Source of the DNA: Terriglobia bacterium
GTDB lineage: Bacteria; Acidobacteriota; Terriglobia; Bryobacterales; Bryobacteraceae
Length of the DNA: 64,000 nt
Reading direction: 5' to 3'
NCBI GenBank assembly: GCA_021325235.1
Contig: JAJPHN010000017.1
Span: 1-64,000, forward strand
The notes beneath the pieces are model-generated. The model did not search any database and was not told the origin of the DNA. It was given only the letters and a program-made list of their open reading frames with translations. A program made the position numbers and the translations under genes. Below are positions 1 through 10,268 of this stretch, in pieces (positions within the stretch are counted from its first letter, which is position 1; each line of letters opens with the position of its first letter).

Positions 1-572
1 AAGCCAAATTCGGACGGCTGGAACTCCAGGTTCTCCTGTTCGAAGCGCTCGTACATCTTGGCGGCGGCGTTCAACAGCTGTTCGCGTCGTTTCAGGCGCT
101 CGGCCTGAAGTTCCTTGAGCTCGGCGATGTGGCGGTCGCGTTTGCGGGTGAGGCGTGCGTCCTGGAGTGCGAGGTTGCGAAGCTCGCGGCCTTTCACTTC
201 GTTGATGTGCGCCTCGAGCATCATGGAGCGAACGGGTTCGGGGTGGTCGGCAAAGAGGTCGGCGAAATTGTGGCGGGCGAGAGCCCAGGTGGCTTCGATC
301 AGAACCGGAATGCGGAGCAGACGCCATTCCGTGTCGAGGATGGACTGGACGAGAAATTCTTCCGCCTGGTTGGCGGGCTGCCAACGGGCATAGGCATTGC
401 GCGCGTATTGTTCGTAGACGGCGGCATCGTCGGTCGGGAGCAGGACGGTGGCGCCGGTGAGCGCGTTTTTGACGGCGTTGTGGGAGACCCTGGCTTTGCC
501 TTCAGGCGTTTTCGGACCCGTGGACAGTTCAGAATTGGCGCGATTGGCGGCGATTTGTGCTTCGGTGGCCAT
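1..572 (-). CDS. Hypothetical protein with STGPKTPEGKAR N-terminus (C-terminus beyond window)
   Basis: The reading frame is open from an ATG at 572 to the window edge, giving about 190 residues. It starts MATEAQIAANRANSELSTGP and continues KTPEGKARVSHNAVKNALTG. From memory this opening (ANRAN-x-STGP-[KR]T-x-EGKA) marks a multi-copy uncharacterised family that is frequent in Acidobacteria. The second half is rich in Glu, Arg, Lys and Leu and is predicted helical or coiled-coil. No catalytic motif, signal peptide or membrane segment is visible. The gene is divergent from mazG, with about 98 bp between them. Function unknown; the frame is well supported by the family motif and by the absence of stops. 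Confidence 0.7.
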   Translation of the reverse strand, partial: MATEAQIAANRANSELSTGPKTPEGKARVSHNAVKNALTGATVLLPTDDAAVYEQYARNAYARWQPANQAEEFLVQSILDTEWRLLRIPVLIEATWALARHNFADLFADHPEPVRSMMLEAHINEVKGRELRNLALQDARLTRKRDRHIAELKELQAERLKRREQLLNAAAKMYERFEQENLEFQPSEFG

Positions 573-670
573 GACGAAGGCTTTAGCACGGGCGGAAGGC
601 GAATGAGGACCATTTGCAGCGGACCGGGACGTCCAGGCTCACGTGATTCACTCAAGAATGAAGGGCTTAC

Positions 671-1498
671 GTGGAGAAAGAAAAAAAGACAACGGCTGTG
701 ACTGAGTTCGAGCGGGCGGGCGAGAAGTTTGAGGAGCTGGTGGAGATCATGGCGCGGCTGCGGGCGCCGGGCGGATGTCCATGGGACCGGAAGCAGACGT
801 TCGACACGATCAAGACGTATCTGCTTGAAGAGGCGTACGAGGTGATGGACGCGATCGATGCACGGGACTGGCCGCAGCTGGCCGAAGAGCTGGGGGACTT
901 GCTGCTGCAGCCGGTGTTCTTTGCCGAGATGGCGCGCGAGGAGGGACTTTTTTCGATTGGGGATTCGCTGACCGCGATTACGGAGAAACTGATACGGCGT
1001 CATCCGCATGTGTTCGGGGATGCGCAGGCGAAGACGGCCGAAGAGGTTCTGACGCGCTGGGACGAGATCAAGCGCCAGGAAAAGAACGGCGGGGCGAAGG
1101 CGGAATCGATTCTGGATGGGGTGCCGCGAGCGCTGCCGGCGCTGATGGAGGCGAACAAAATTGGACACAAAGTAGCGAAGGTTGGTTTCGAGTGGCCGAA
1201 CGTGGAGGGTGTCTTCGACAAGCTGCGCGAAGAGACCGAGGAATTGCGGGAGGCGTGCGCGCGCGGGGATCAGGAGCATATTGAACACGAGATCGGCGAT
1301 CTGCTGTTCAACGTGGTGAACCTGGCGCGGCATTTGAAGGTGGATCCGGAGCAGGCGCTGCGGAAGATGAACGGGCGGTTTCGCGCGCGCTTTGGATATA
1401 TCGAGCGGAAAATTGCGGCGGGCGGCGGAAAGGTGGAGGAATCCTCGCTCGAGCAGATGGAAGAGCTCTGGCAGGAAGCAAAAAATTCAAACGAATAG
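671..1498 (+). CDS. mazG: Nucleoside triphosphate pyrophosphohydrolase MazG
   Basis: MazG hydrolyses (d)NTPs to the monophosphates and pyrophosphate, and serves as a house-cleaning enzyme that also lowers (p)ppGpp-linked stress signals. The 275 residues hold two tandem MazG domains, as in the E. coli enzyme (263 aa). The first starts at the family landmark LRAPGGCPWDRKQT (about residues 30-43), with acidic metal-binding clusters EEAYEVMD (53-60) and EELGD (72-76). The second covers about 160-250, with REETEEL (186-192) and EHEIGD (205-210). The GTG at 671 is the only start giving a complete N-terminus; its Shine-Dalgarno is weak. Both active sites appear intact. Confidence 0.93.
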   Translation: MEKEKKTTAVTEFERAGEKFEELVEIMARLRAPGGCPWDRKQTFDTIKTYLLEEAYEVMDAIDARDWPQLAEELGDLLLQPVFFAEMAREEGLFSIGDSLTAITEKLIRRHPHVFGDAQAKTAEEVLTRWDEIKRQEKNGGAKAESILDGVPRALPALMEANKIGHKVAKVGFEWPNVEGVFDKLREETEELREACARGDQEHIEHEIGDLLFNVVNLARHLKVDPEQALRKMNGRFRARFGYIERKIAAGGGKVEESSLEQMEELWQEAKNSNE

Positions 1499-1561
1499 TA
1501 CCGGCAAGTTCATCCGGCTGGCCAGCAGCCTCGTACAGGCATATGTAAGGGAGGCTGATAC

Positions 1562-2443
1562 ATGGATCATGTTGCGGGCGCGATTACGGCGCCGAAGACG
1601 AATCATGGCCGCAGGAAGTTTTTCAAGGGCCTGGGAAAGATGGCGGCCGGCGGAACGGCGGCGATGCTGTTTGGCGAGCTGCCGGTCTTGCGCGCACAAA
1701 GCACGGGAGCGAGCCAGGATACGGCTAACCAGATCTTTCTCGCGGCGCTGATTGCAGAAGATCTGGCGACGACGTTCTATTACAGCGGACTGGTGGGGAA
1801 GGTGGTGCAGGATCCGAATCTGGCGGGTCCGGGCGGCACGGCCACGAAGCCGAATCCGACGAACAGCAATATCCCCAATCTGGATTATGTGCGGGCGGCG
1901 CTGAATCAGGAGATTCAGCATGCGGATCTGCTGCGCACGGTGGGAAATTTCGGGAAGGATGCCTCGACCGATCCGTACCAGACGTTTTATTTTCCGGCCG
2001 GGACATTCGACACGCTGAATAATTTCATCGCGACACTGGAAGCGCTGGAGAACGCGTTCATCGGGGCGTATCTGAATGCGATTCGCGAATTTGCGTCGCT
2101 GGCATCGCGCAGCGGAGAGCGCGGTGTGCCGAATGGTCCGTATGGCGGGCCGTACAGCGCGGCGCAGCTCGAGTATTTTGCAGAGGTGGCGGGCTCGATT
2201 CTGGGCGTGGAGGCGGAGCATCGCGTGCTGGGGCGAGTGATCACGAATACGCCGCAGGCAAACAACCTCAATTACGAGCAGACGGATGGATTGACGAGCG
2301 TGTATCACGGGTCGAGCTCTGCAGTGGCAGCGCTGACGCCGTTTCTGAATCCGAATACGGGTCCGGCGGTATCGCTTTCGACGGCGTTGTATGACGCGAA
2401 GATGATCGGGCTGAATTCGACGGGCACGATTCCGCCGCAGTAA
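1562..2443 (+). CDS. Tat-exported ferritin-like domain protein
   Basis: A 293-residue secreted protein of the ferritin-like (Ferritin_2/DUF4439-type) group. A twin-arginine signal RRKFFKG lies at 17-23, followed by a hydrophobic stretch and a likely cleavage site near LRA-QS (43-47). The mature part has the spaced acidic/His residues of a four-helix di-metal bundle: Glu66 in AEDLATTFYY, Glu117-x-x-His120, Glu163 and Glu217-x-x-His220 in VEAEHR. A strong Shine-Dalgarno (TAAGGGAGG, 1546-1554) fixes the ATG. Only 16 bp separate it from the PEP-CTERM gene, so the two are probably co-transcribed. It may bind iron or manganese outside the cytoplasm; substrate unknown. Confidence 0.82.
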   Translation: MDHVAGAITAPKTNHGRRKFFKGLGKMAAGGTAAMLFGELPVLRAQSTGASQDTANQIFLAALIAEDLATTFYYSGLVGKVVQDPNLAGPGGTATKPNPTNSNIPNLDYVRAALNQEIQHADLLRTVGNFGKDASTDPYQTFYFPAGTFDTLNNFIATLEALENAFIGAYLNAIREFASLASRSGERGVPNGPYGGPYSAAQLEYFAEVAGSILGVEAEHRVLGRVITNTPQANNLNYEQTDGLTSVYHGSSSAVAALTPFLNPNTGPAVSLSTALYDAKMIGLNSTGTIPPQ

Positions 2444-2459
2444 GGAGAGAGGCACAAAC

Positions 2460-3113
2460 ATGCTGAAGAGAACTCTTTTGGCTGCGGTTTTCTGCGCGCT
2501 CTCGAGTGGAGCAATGTTGGCGTCGTCGATTTGCCCGTCGACGCCGACGACCACGACGGACTGCGACTTCGTGATCACGATCGCGAGTTCGGGGACGGCT
2601 TCGGTGGCGAAGGTGCCGGGGTCAACGCCGTTTAACACGGCCATGACGCTGGTGGATGGAACGATGGTGCCGGGCGGGAATGGCTCGCTGGTGGGAGTGG
2701 TGAACGACTACGCGAAGCCGCTCGCGACGTTAACGATCGAAGGCGCCGGAGCGAATACGGGTATATTCGATTTCGATTTCAACGGAATCTGCATCTACAC
2801 GAAAGCAGCGTATTGCGCGACGGCAGCGACCGGGTATGAAGGGCCGACGACGACGTTCGGCAATCTGAAGCCGGGGACGAATCCATTTGAGACGGCGATC
2901 GCGACGGTGATGTTCCATCCGGGTCTGGCAATGGGCGCGGACACATATTTCGCGCTGGAGGGTAGTGCGGCCGATATCGAGGCGAACGGCGGGCTGAAAG
3001 TGCTCGGAGAAACTTTCGGCAGCACGACGGCAACGCCTGAACCGGCCGCACTCGCTCTGCTCGGGTTGGGCGGGTCGCTGCTTTATCTCCTCCGCTGGCG
3101 GCGGCCAAACTAA
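2460..3113 (+). CDS. PEP-CTERM sorted extracellular protein
   Basis: 217 residues with a Sec signal peptide (about 1-21) and a classical C-terminal sorting signal: TPEP at 192-195, then a hydrophobic helix (ALALLGLGG..LLYLL) and a basic end RWRR. Such proteins are cleaved and anchored by an exosortase (EpsH/XrtA type), usually together with exopolysaccharide export; no exosortase is in this window. The middle part is Thr/Gly/Ala-rich with four Cys (two near residues 25 and 35) and no known catalytic motif. Shine-Dalgarno AAGGAGAG sits just after the stop of the ferritin-like gene, suggesting a two-gene secreted unit. Confidence 0.85.
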   Translation: MLKRTLLAAVFCALSSGAMLASSICPSTPTTTTDCDFVITIASSGTASVAKVPGSTPFNTAMTLVDGTMVPGGNGSLVGVVNDYAKPLATLTIEGAGANTGIFDFDFNGICIYTKAAYCATAATGYEGPTTTFGNLKPGTNPFETAIATVMFHPGLAMGADTYFALEGSAADIEANGGLKVLGETFGSTTATPEPAALALLGLGGSLLYLLRWRRPN

Positions 3114-3147
3114 GCGTTGCCGTAGCGGCAGCGCGCGGTTCGCGGAA

Positions 3148-4296
3148 TTATTTTGCGGACTGTTTCATGGACGCTGCGGTTCGTTCGACCTGTCGCATGA
3201 GCCGCAGCGTATTTTCTCCGTAGATCTTTTTGATGTCGGCGACGGAGTAGCCCTTTTCGAGCAAGGCGCGGGTGAGTGCGGGAAATTTCGAGACGTCTTC
3301 GAGACCGGTGGGCGCGCAGTCGATGCCATCGAAGTCGGTGCCGAGGCCGATAGCATCGATGCCGGCGATCTGGCGCACGTGATCCATGTGAGCGACGACA
3401 TCGGCGAGAGTGGCGTGGGGTTCGCCGGGACGCGCGACAAAATTGCAGTAGAAATTGATCTGGATGACGCCGCCTTTTTTTGCCAGAGCGCGGATCATGT
3501 CGTCGGTCATGTTGCGGGGAACGTCGGTGAGCGCGCGGGTGGCGGAGTGCGAGGCGATCAGCGGCGCCTGGCTGACTTCCAGAGCATCGTAGAACGTTTT
3601 GTCGGCGACGTGCGAGATATCGACCATCATGCCGAGGCGGTTCATTTCGCGGATGAAGTCCTTGCCCTGCGGAGTGAGCCCGTTGTGGTGCTGGACGTCT
3701 GGCTTGTTGATATCGCCGGAGGAATCGGCCCAGTTATTGGTGTTGGTGTGGGTCAGGGTCATGTAGCGGATGCCGAGGCGGTAGTAATCACGTAGCAGAC
3801 GCGGGCTGTCCTCGATGGCGTGGCCACCTTCGAGTCCCATCAGCGCTGCGATTTTGTGGTGCTTGTGAGCGCGGACGATGTCGTCGGCGGTGAGGGCGAA
3901 TTGGAATGTATCGGGATAACGATCGATGATGTCGTGGCGAACGGTATCGATCATCTCGAGCGCGCGATGGGCGGAGTGGTTGCCATCGACGTATTTTGAG
4001 GCGACATAAACAGAGAAGAAGACAGCACCGACGCCACCCTGCCTGAGGCGCGCGATGTTGGTCATGGTGCTGGTGGAGGTGCCGATATCGGCGCCATCGA
4101 CGGTGAAGCTGGGGATGTCGTTGTGGGTGTCGATGAGGATCGCGGATTTGGTGATCTTCTGAACTTCGGCGTCAATTGCCGATTGCTGAGTCTTCGCCCC
4201 GCTGAAAAGGCGCGGGCTCATCTTTGAGTTTGTCGGAGGTGCGGCGAGCATAAGAGAAGCGGCGAGCGCGGGAATGCTGTGGAGGAGTTTAGCCAT
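3148..4296 (-). CDS. Membrane dipeptidase (peptidase M19)
   Basis: 382-residue zinc dipeptidase of the renal-dipeptidase family, probably periplasmic. The N-terminus has a signal-like hydrophobic stretch (MAKLLHSIPALAASLMLAAP). Metal-site motifs are present: DTHND (His58, Asp60), MGLEGGHA (Glu156), ISHVAD (His229), IASHSATRAL (His250) and GLGTDFDGI (Asp321). Residues about 26-37, between signal and catalytic domain, are encoded by a degenerate copy of the hairpin repeat that occurs three times at 5680-5796. The ATG at 4296 has no clear Shine-Dalgarno. The gene diverges from the MauE-like gene with only 34 bp between starts. Bacterial members cleave dipeptides or act in amino-acid salvage; the substrate is unknown here. 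Confidence 0.92.
   Translation of the reverse strand: MAKLLHSIPALAASLMLAAPPTNSKMSPRLFSGAKTQQSAIDAEVQKITKSAILIDTHNDIPSFTVDGADIGTSTSTMTNIARLRQGGVGAVFFSVYVASKYVDGNHSAHRALEMIDTVRHDIIDRYPDTFQFALTADDIVRAHKHHKIAALMGLEGGHAIEDSPRLLRDYYRLGIRYMTLTHTNTNNWADSSGDINKPDVQHHNGLTPQGKDFIREMNRLGMMVDISHVADKTFYDALEVSQAPLIASHSATRALTDVPRNMTDDMIRALAKKGGVIQINFYCNFVARPGEPHATLADVVAHMDHVRQIAGIDAIGLGTDFDGIDCAPTGLEDVSKFPALTRALLEKGYSVADIKKIYGENTLRLMRQVERTAASMKQSAK
4187..4222. repeat. Degenerate hairpin-repeat copy inside the dipeptidase gene
   Basis: This stretch matches the 39-bp tandem unit at 5680-5796 almost base for base (shared TGAGTCTTCGCC start and GCGCGGGCTCAT end), with one inserted base and a few substitutions in the hairpin. 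On the minus strand it encodes MSPRLFSGAKTQ in frame, between the signal peptide and the mature dipeptidase. Confidence 0.75.
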
Positions 4297-4330
4297 TGAG
4301 TCTGCACATCAGAATACAATTGAGAAAGAA

Positions 4331-5263
4331 ATGCAGGCAGCAATCGCAGATTCAAACGAGATACCGTCGTCGCGCGCGCAGGCCGGATGGCAGCGAAATG
4401 CAGCGGCGATTGCGGCGATTTTGCTCGGGATTGTTTTTCTGGTGTCGGGCGGATGGAAGGTGCTGAGTCCGTTTAAGACGGGCGAACTGCTGGAGCAGGC
4501 GCAGGTGCCGGCGGGATGGGGCGCGATCGGCGCGGCGGTGCTGGGCACGATTGAACTGCTGGCGGCGTTCCTGCTGTTCGTGCCGCGATTACGGCGCTGG
4601 GGCGGATTGCTGGGCTCGGCGTTGCTGGTGTTTTTTATCGGCTGGATCGCGTTTTATTACCAGAAGCTGGTGGGGCACGAGTGCAGCTGTTTTCCGATTA
4701 TCAAGCGCACAGTGGGGCCGGGATTTTTCGTCGGCGACGGAATTATGCTGCTGCTCGGGATTGCGGCGTTTGCGTGGTCGGCGCGAGTGGTGCGTAGTAA
4801 GTTGCCGGCGTTTGCGGCGGTGCTGCTGGCGGCTCTGGCGGCGGTGAGTTTTGGGGTGAATGCGGCAGAACGGTCGCATGCGCAGGTGCCGACGCCGGTG
4901 GTCGTGGATGGCAAGCCGGCGAATTTAGCGGAGGGGAAGGTATTTCTGTTTTTCTACGATCCTTCGTGCATGCATTGTGATGCGGCGGCGAAGTTCATGT
5001 CGAAGCTGGACTGGGGATCGACGCGCATCGTGGCGATACCGACGATCAATCCGCAGTGGGCGGCGAGCTTTCTGCACGATACGCATTTCAAGCAGGCGGA
5101 GACAAGTCTGGAATATACGAAATTGAAGAAGGCGTTTCCGTTTGGCGATCCGCCGTATGGGGTGGCGCTGGAGGATGGGCGGGTGAAGCAGACGTTTACG
5201 CAGATGCAGTTCAATGAGCCTTCGCCAGCGCCGGATTTGAAGAAGCTGGGGTTTGTGCGCTAA
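4331..5263 (+). CDS. MauE/DoxX-like membrane protein fused to a thioredoxin-like domain
   Basis: 310 residues. Four to five membrane helices (about 24-40, 64-85, 91-111, 132-150, 159-178) resemble the MauE/DoxX group, with a C-x-C (Cys118, Cys120) after the third helix. A C-terminal thioredoxin-like domain follows, with the redox pair Cys213-Met-His-Cys216 in FFYDPSCMHC. MauE-type proteins are thought to feed electrons or disulfides to periplasmic partners, so the fusion suggests a self-contained thiol/disulfide relay. The ATG at 4331 is preferred: GAGAAAGAA lies just upstream, and an earlier start would run into the divergent dipeptidase gene. Partner and substrate unknown. Confidence 0.75.
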   Translation: MQAAIADSNEIPSSRAQAGWQRNAAAIAAILLGIVFLVSGGWKVLSPFKTGELLEQAQVPAGWGAIGAAVLGTIELLAAFLLFVPRLRRWGGLLGSALLVFFIGWIAFYYQKLVGHECSCFPIIKRTVGPGFFVGDGIMLLLGIAAFAWSARVVRSKLPAFAAVLLAALAAVSFGVNAAERSHAQVPTPVVVDGKPANLAEGKVFLFFYDPSCMHCDAAAKFMSKLDWGSTRIVAIPTINPQWAASFLHDTHFKQAETSLEYTKLKKAFPFGDPPYGVALEDGRVKQTFTQMQFNEPSPAPDLKKLGFVR

Positions 5264-5351
5264 AGCGCCACTTCGGCCCCGACCAAGAGCGGGTCGGATC
5301 TGCGAATCGGCAGATGGAGTCTTGCGTTGGGTTTTGTATGCGGGAAATGAA

Positions 5352-5378
5352 AAAGGCAGGCTCGAGCGGCCTGCCTTT
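5352..5378. terminator. Bidirectional intrinsic terminator
   Basis: A perfect 9-bp stem (AAAGGCAGG / CCTGCCTTT) around a 9-nt loop, flanked by A and T tracts. It sits between the converging MauE-like gene (ends 5263) and the DUF465 gene (ends 5390), so it can serve both. Confidence 0.85.
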
Positions 5379-5389
5379 GTTTCCATGCT

Positions 5390-5629
5390 TCACGCTACGC
5401 CGGCGTGTTTATGCTGCTCGATGATTTCGAGCATCTGATCCTTTAATTGCAGTTTGAGCTTTTTGAGGCGCTGCTCTTCGAGCTCGTCGTCGGGCGTGAC
5501 GTGGCATTTGGCTTCGATCTCTTCGATCTGATGTTTCAAGCGCGCATGCTGCTCGGCGAGCGTGCGGAAGTGCTCGTCGGTAGAGAGCAGATGCGCCTTC
5601 AATTCTTCGTCTTGCGTGTGATTCTCCAA
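5390..5629 (-). CDS. DUF465/YdcH-like small coiled-coil protein
   Basis: 79 residues of the DUF465 (YdcH) family: almost entirely charged helix, with DEHFRTLAEQHARLKHQIEEIE followed by DDELEEQRLKKLKLQLKDQM, the typical arrangement of two helices forming a coiled coil. Family members are abundant small cytoplasmic proteins of unknown function. The start is TTG at 5629, supported by AAGGAG about eight bases upstream. The hairpin-repeat array lies immediately upstream, within its probable leader or promoter. Confidence 0.85.
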   Translation of the reverse strand: MENHTQDEELKAHLLSTDEHFRTLAEQHARLKHQIEEIEAKCHVTPDDELEEQRLKKLKLQLKDQMLEIIEQHKHAGVA

Positions 5630-5679
5630 AGGGAAACTCCTTTTCAGGGTGATGATCCACGCCGAGTTCGATTACAACA

Positions 5680-5796
5680 TTGAGTCTTCGCCTCGCTGAG
5701 AGGCGCGGGCTCATCCAGTTGAGTCTTCGCCTCGCTGAGAGACGCGGGCTCATCCAGTTGAGTCTTCGCCTCGCTGAGAGACGCGGGCTCATCCAA
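5680..5796. repeat. Three tandem copies of a 39-bp hairpin repeat
   Basis: Three head-to-tail units of exactly 39 bp (5680-5718, 5719-5757, 5758-5796). Units 2 and 3 are identical until the last bases. The core of unit 1 is a perfect stem-loop CGCCTC-GCTGA-GAGGCG; units 2 and 3 carry one stem mismatch. The period is a multiple of three, so both strands can be read through (minus strand WMSPRLSARRRLN repeated). I do not regard that as a gene. A fourth, degenerate copy is at 4187-4222. Confidence 0.92.
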
Positions 5797-5882
5797 ATTT
5801 CAGAACAATCGGGCCCGGTGGGTTTCGAGTGCATTCGTTACTCGCGGCAGGCGCGGGCGCGCCCGTCTCCCAAAAATTAGCA

Positions 5883-6311
5883 CTATTTCATCTGCATGAC
5901 AATAGCGGTTTCGACGGGGTGGCTGTAATACTTCGGGCGGCGGTGCAGTTCGGTGAAGCCTAATTTCCGGTAAAGTGTTTGCGCGGGTACATTCGATTCG
6001 CGTACTTCGAGGAAATAAATTGCACCGGAGGCGAGTTCGTTTTCGAGAAGACGAGTGGCGATTCCGGCGCGGCGGAAATCGGGATGGGTGGCGACGTTGA
6101 GAATTTCACGCTCGGCGCGGGTGTGGGTATTGCCGGAGAAAACTTCGCGCACGACGATGAAGCCGGCGATCTGGCCGTCGCATTCGGCGACGGTGCAACG
6201 GTCCTTCAGGAAATCGGCGGGGCGCCAGCGTGGACGCGAGAAGGACTGCTCTTCGATGGCGAGGAGGGCGGGCAGATCGTCGCGAGTGGCCGGGCGGAGG
6301 AGCAGATTCAC
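5883..6311 (-). CDS. rimI: GNAT acetyltransferase, RimI-like
   Basis: 142 residues of the GNAT fold. RimI acetylates the N-terminal alanine of ribosomal protein bS18. The acetyl-CoA site is seen as EILNVATHPDFRRAGIATRLL (the R-x-x-G-x-A loop), followed by FLEVRESNVPAQTLYRKLGF, the RimI signature in which ExRxxNxxAxxLYxxxGF helps bind substrate. The start is GTG at 6311, overlapping the stop of the TPR gene (GTGA). The usual neighbours tsaB/tsaD are absent, so a different protein substrate remains possible. Confidence 0.82.
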   Translation of the reverse strand: MNLLLRPATRDDLPALLAIEEQSFSRPRWRPADFLKDRCTVAECDGQIAGFIVVREVFSGNTHTRAEREILNVATHPDFRRAGIATRLLENELASGAIYFLEVRESNVPAQTLYRKLGFTELHRRPKYYSHPVETAIVMQMK

Positions 6312-7963
6312 TGCAGAGTGAGACTCGAGACTTCGCCGGTGGTTTGGAGATTGTCGTCGATGGCGGCGCGGTACTGGAGCGAGATACGGCGCGTGCGGGA
6401 GGGAGTGCCGCAGGGAAGTTGGGCGCCGCTGTCTTTGGAAAGAAAGAGCTGGGTGACGGCGCCGGTTTTGTCTTTTACGGCGAGACGCCAGCCGGACTTG
6501 AGGCAGTCGACGCGGGTGAGAGTACCGGACAATTTTTTGTTGCCGGCGAGCGAATCCCAGGAGACGACATCGGAGGGTTTTTCGGCGCCAGCGGCCTGAT
6601 CGGCTGCTGCGTTGGCTTTCTGCTCGGCGGCGTGGATGCGTGCCATTTCGGCTTGCTGAGCCTGCTGATCGGCGAGATGGGCGGCATCGCGTTCGCGGCG
6701 GCGGGCGGCTTCGTCGGCTGCGAGACGCTCGTCTTCGTAAGACAGACGGAGCTGGTGGACGCGGTCGCGCTCGGCGTCATTCGGTGCGGAATCTTCCGCG
6801 CGCAGCCAGGAGCCCTGCGCGGCGGTGCCTTCGCCGGCGGCGGTTTCGAGTTTGGCGAGTTCGATCCAATGATCGGTGGAGCGGGGATCCAGCTGGAGGG
6901 CTTGTTTCAGGAGGGCTTCTTTCTCGGCGGGCGTGGCGGCGAGTTCGGCCTGCTGGTAAATGGGCTCGGCCCAGCGATCATTGATCTGCGCGGCGCGCCT
7001 TAAGAGCGGGAGCGCTTCGGCGGGGGACAAACCTTCGGCTGCATCGACGTAAACGGGCGCGCTGCGGCTGCCGGCGCGGATGGCATTGTCCAGATTTACT
7101 TTCGGATTTTCATGCTGCTGCATATCGAGCGAGGCGAGACCTTCGTAGCCGAGTGCGGCGGCATCGCCACCAGCCCCGATCGCGGTTTTGTAAGCAGCCG
7201 CCGCGCGCCCGGGATCGTGCGCGGCGTAGCAATCGGCGAGATAGACATTTGCGATGACGGGATCGAGCGAATGCACGCCGAAATCGCGCTTGGGATCGAG
7301 AGGACGGCCGGAAACGGCGACCGCTTCCCAATGGCCCGCGGCGAGATTGGCCTCTGCTTCGGCTTCCAGTTCGGCGCTGGACTTACCGAAGGCGTTGCGC
7401 TCGGCTGCGGCGAGTGTGCTGCCGCCGCGGAGAGCGGTGAGGAAGATGTGGAAGCTGGCGCTGTATTCGAATTTCGTGGCGAAGAGCTGCATGCGGGCCC
7501 AGGCGAGATCGGGATGGGCGGGTGCGCTGCCCCAGGTGACGCGGCTGCCGTGGGCTTCGAGGGTGGAAAAAAGCGCGCGCAGACCGGATTCGACTTCGGC
7601 CGGCAGACGGGGTGTGTTGGCGTCGAGCAGAAGGCCGGCTACTTCGGCGAGCGGAGGACGATCGTTGGGCGCGGCCAGCCACAGATACTGACCGTTCTGC
7701 AGAGCGAAAGCGCCGGTGGGCGTGGCCTCGCGGGTGAGCAGAAAGCGAATGGGCCAGAGGCTGCGGAGATCTTTGCTTTCGAGCAGATTGCCGAGGACCC
7801 AGCGGGTTTGCTCGAGTTGCGTGAGAGTGTCGCGGGCGGCGGCTTCGTCGGTGTCGGTGGTGACGTAGAAGGGACCGATGTTGAGCTCGGTCCAGCGATC
7901 GCGGGCGGCGAGGGTGAGCGTAACGAAAAACAGAGCGGCAATGGTGCGGAGCGCGCGCGCCAC
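6308..7963 (-). CDS. Secreted TPR-repeat protein
   Basis: 551 residues beginning with a signal peptide (MARALRTIAALFFVTLTLAA). An N-terminal region (about 20-190) resembles DUF1570-type domains of peptidase-like fold but lacks a visible HExxH zinc motif. Degenerate tetratricopeptide repeats follow (about 190-390), then an Arg/Glu/Ala-rich coiled coil (about 395-460). A C-terminal domain (about 470-551) contains SGTLTRVDCLKSGWRL. The GTG at 7963 lies a few bases after the histidine kinase stop, so it may belong to the same transcript. Probably a periplasmic scaffold; no specific function recognised. Confidence 0.75.
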   Translation of the reverse strand: MARALRTIAALFFVTLTLAARDRWTELNIGPFYVTTDTDEAAARDTLTQLEQTRWVLGNLLESKDLRSLWPIRFLLTREATPTGAFALQNGQYLWLAAPNDRPPLAEVAGLLLDANTPRLPAEVESGLRALFSTLEAHGSRVTWGSAPAHPDLAWARMQLFATKFEYSASFHIFLTALRGGSTLAAAERNAFGKSSAELEAEAEANLAAGHWEAVAVSGRPLDPKRDFGVHSLDPVIANVYLADCYAAHDPGRAAAAYKTAIGAGGDAAALGYEGLASLDMQQHENPKVNLDNAIRAGSRSAPVYVDAAEGLSPAEALPLLRRAAQINDRWAEPIYQQAELAATPAEKEALLKQALQLDPRSTDHWIELAKLETAAGEGTAAQGSWLRAEDSAPNDAERDRVHQLRLSYEDERLAADEAARRRERDAAHLADQQAQQAEMARIHAAEQKANAAADQAAGAEKPSDVVSWDSLAGNKKLSGTLTRVDCLKSGWRLAVKDKTGAVTQLFLSKDSGAQLPCGTPSRTRRISLQYRAAIDDNLQTTGEVSSLTLQ

Positions 7964-7970
7964 GCTTTCA

Positions 7971-10247
<2,277 letters not shown>

Positions 10248-10268
10248 TGCGATTGCGAAGAGGTCGGG

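Noticed and set aside
299-1333. Long open frame (344 codons) antisense to mazG
   Set aside because: Arg/Pro/Leu-rich shadow frame; mazG on the plus strand has two full domains, and part of this frame also runs into the edge gene.
5409-5834. Open frame through the tandem repeat, reading WMSPRLSARRRLN repeatedly
   Set aside because: It exists because the 39-bp period keeps the frame; it overlaps the DUF465 gene in another frame and has no independent start signals.
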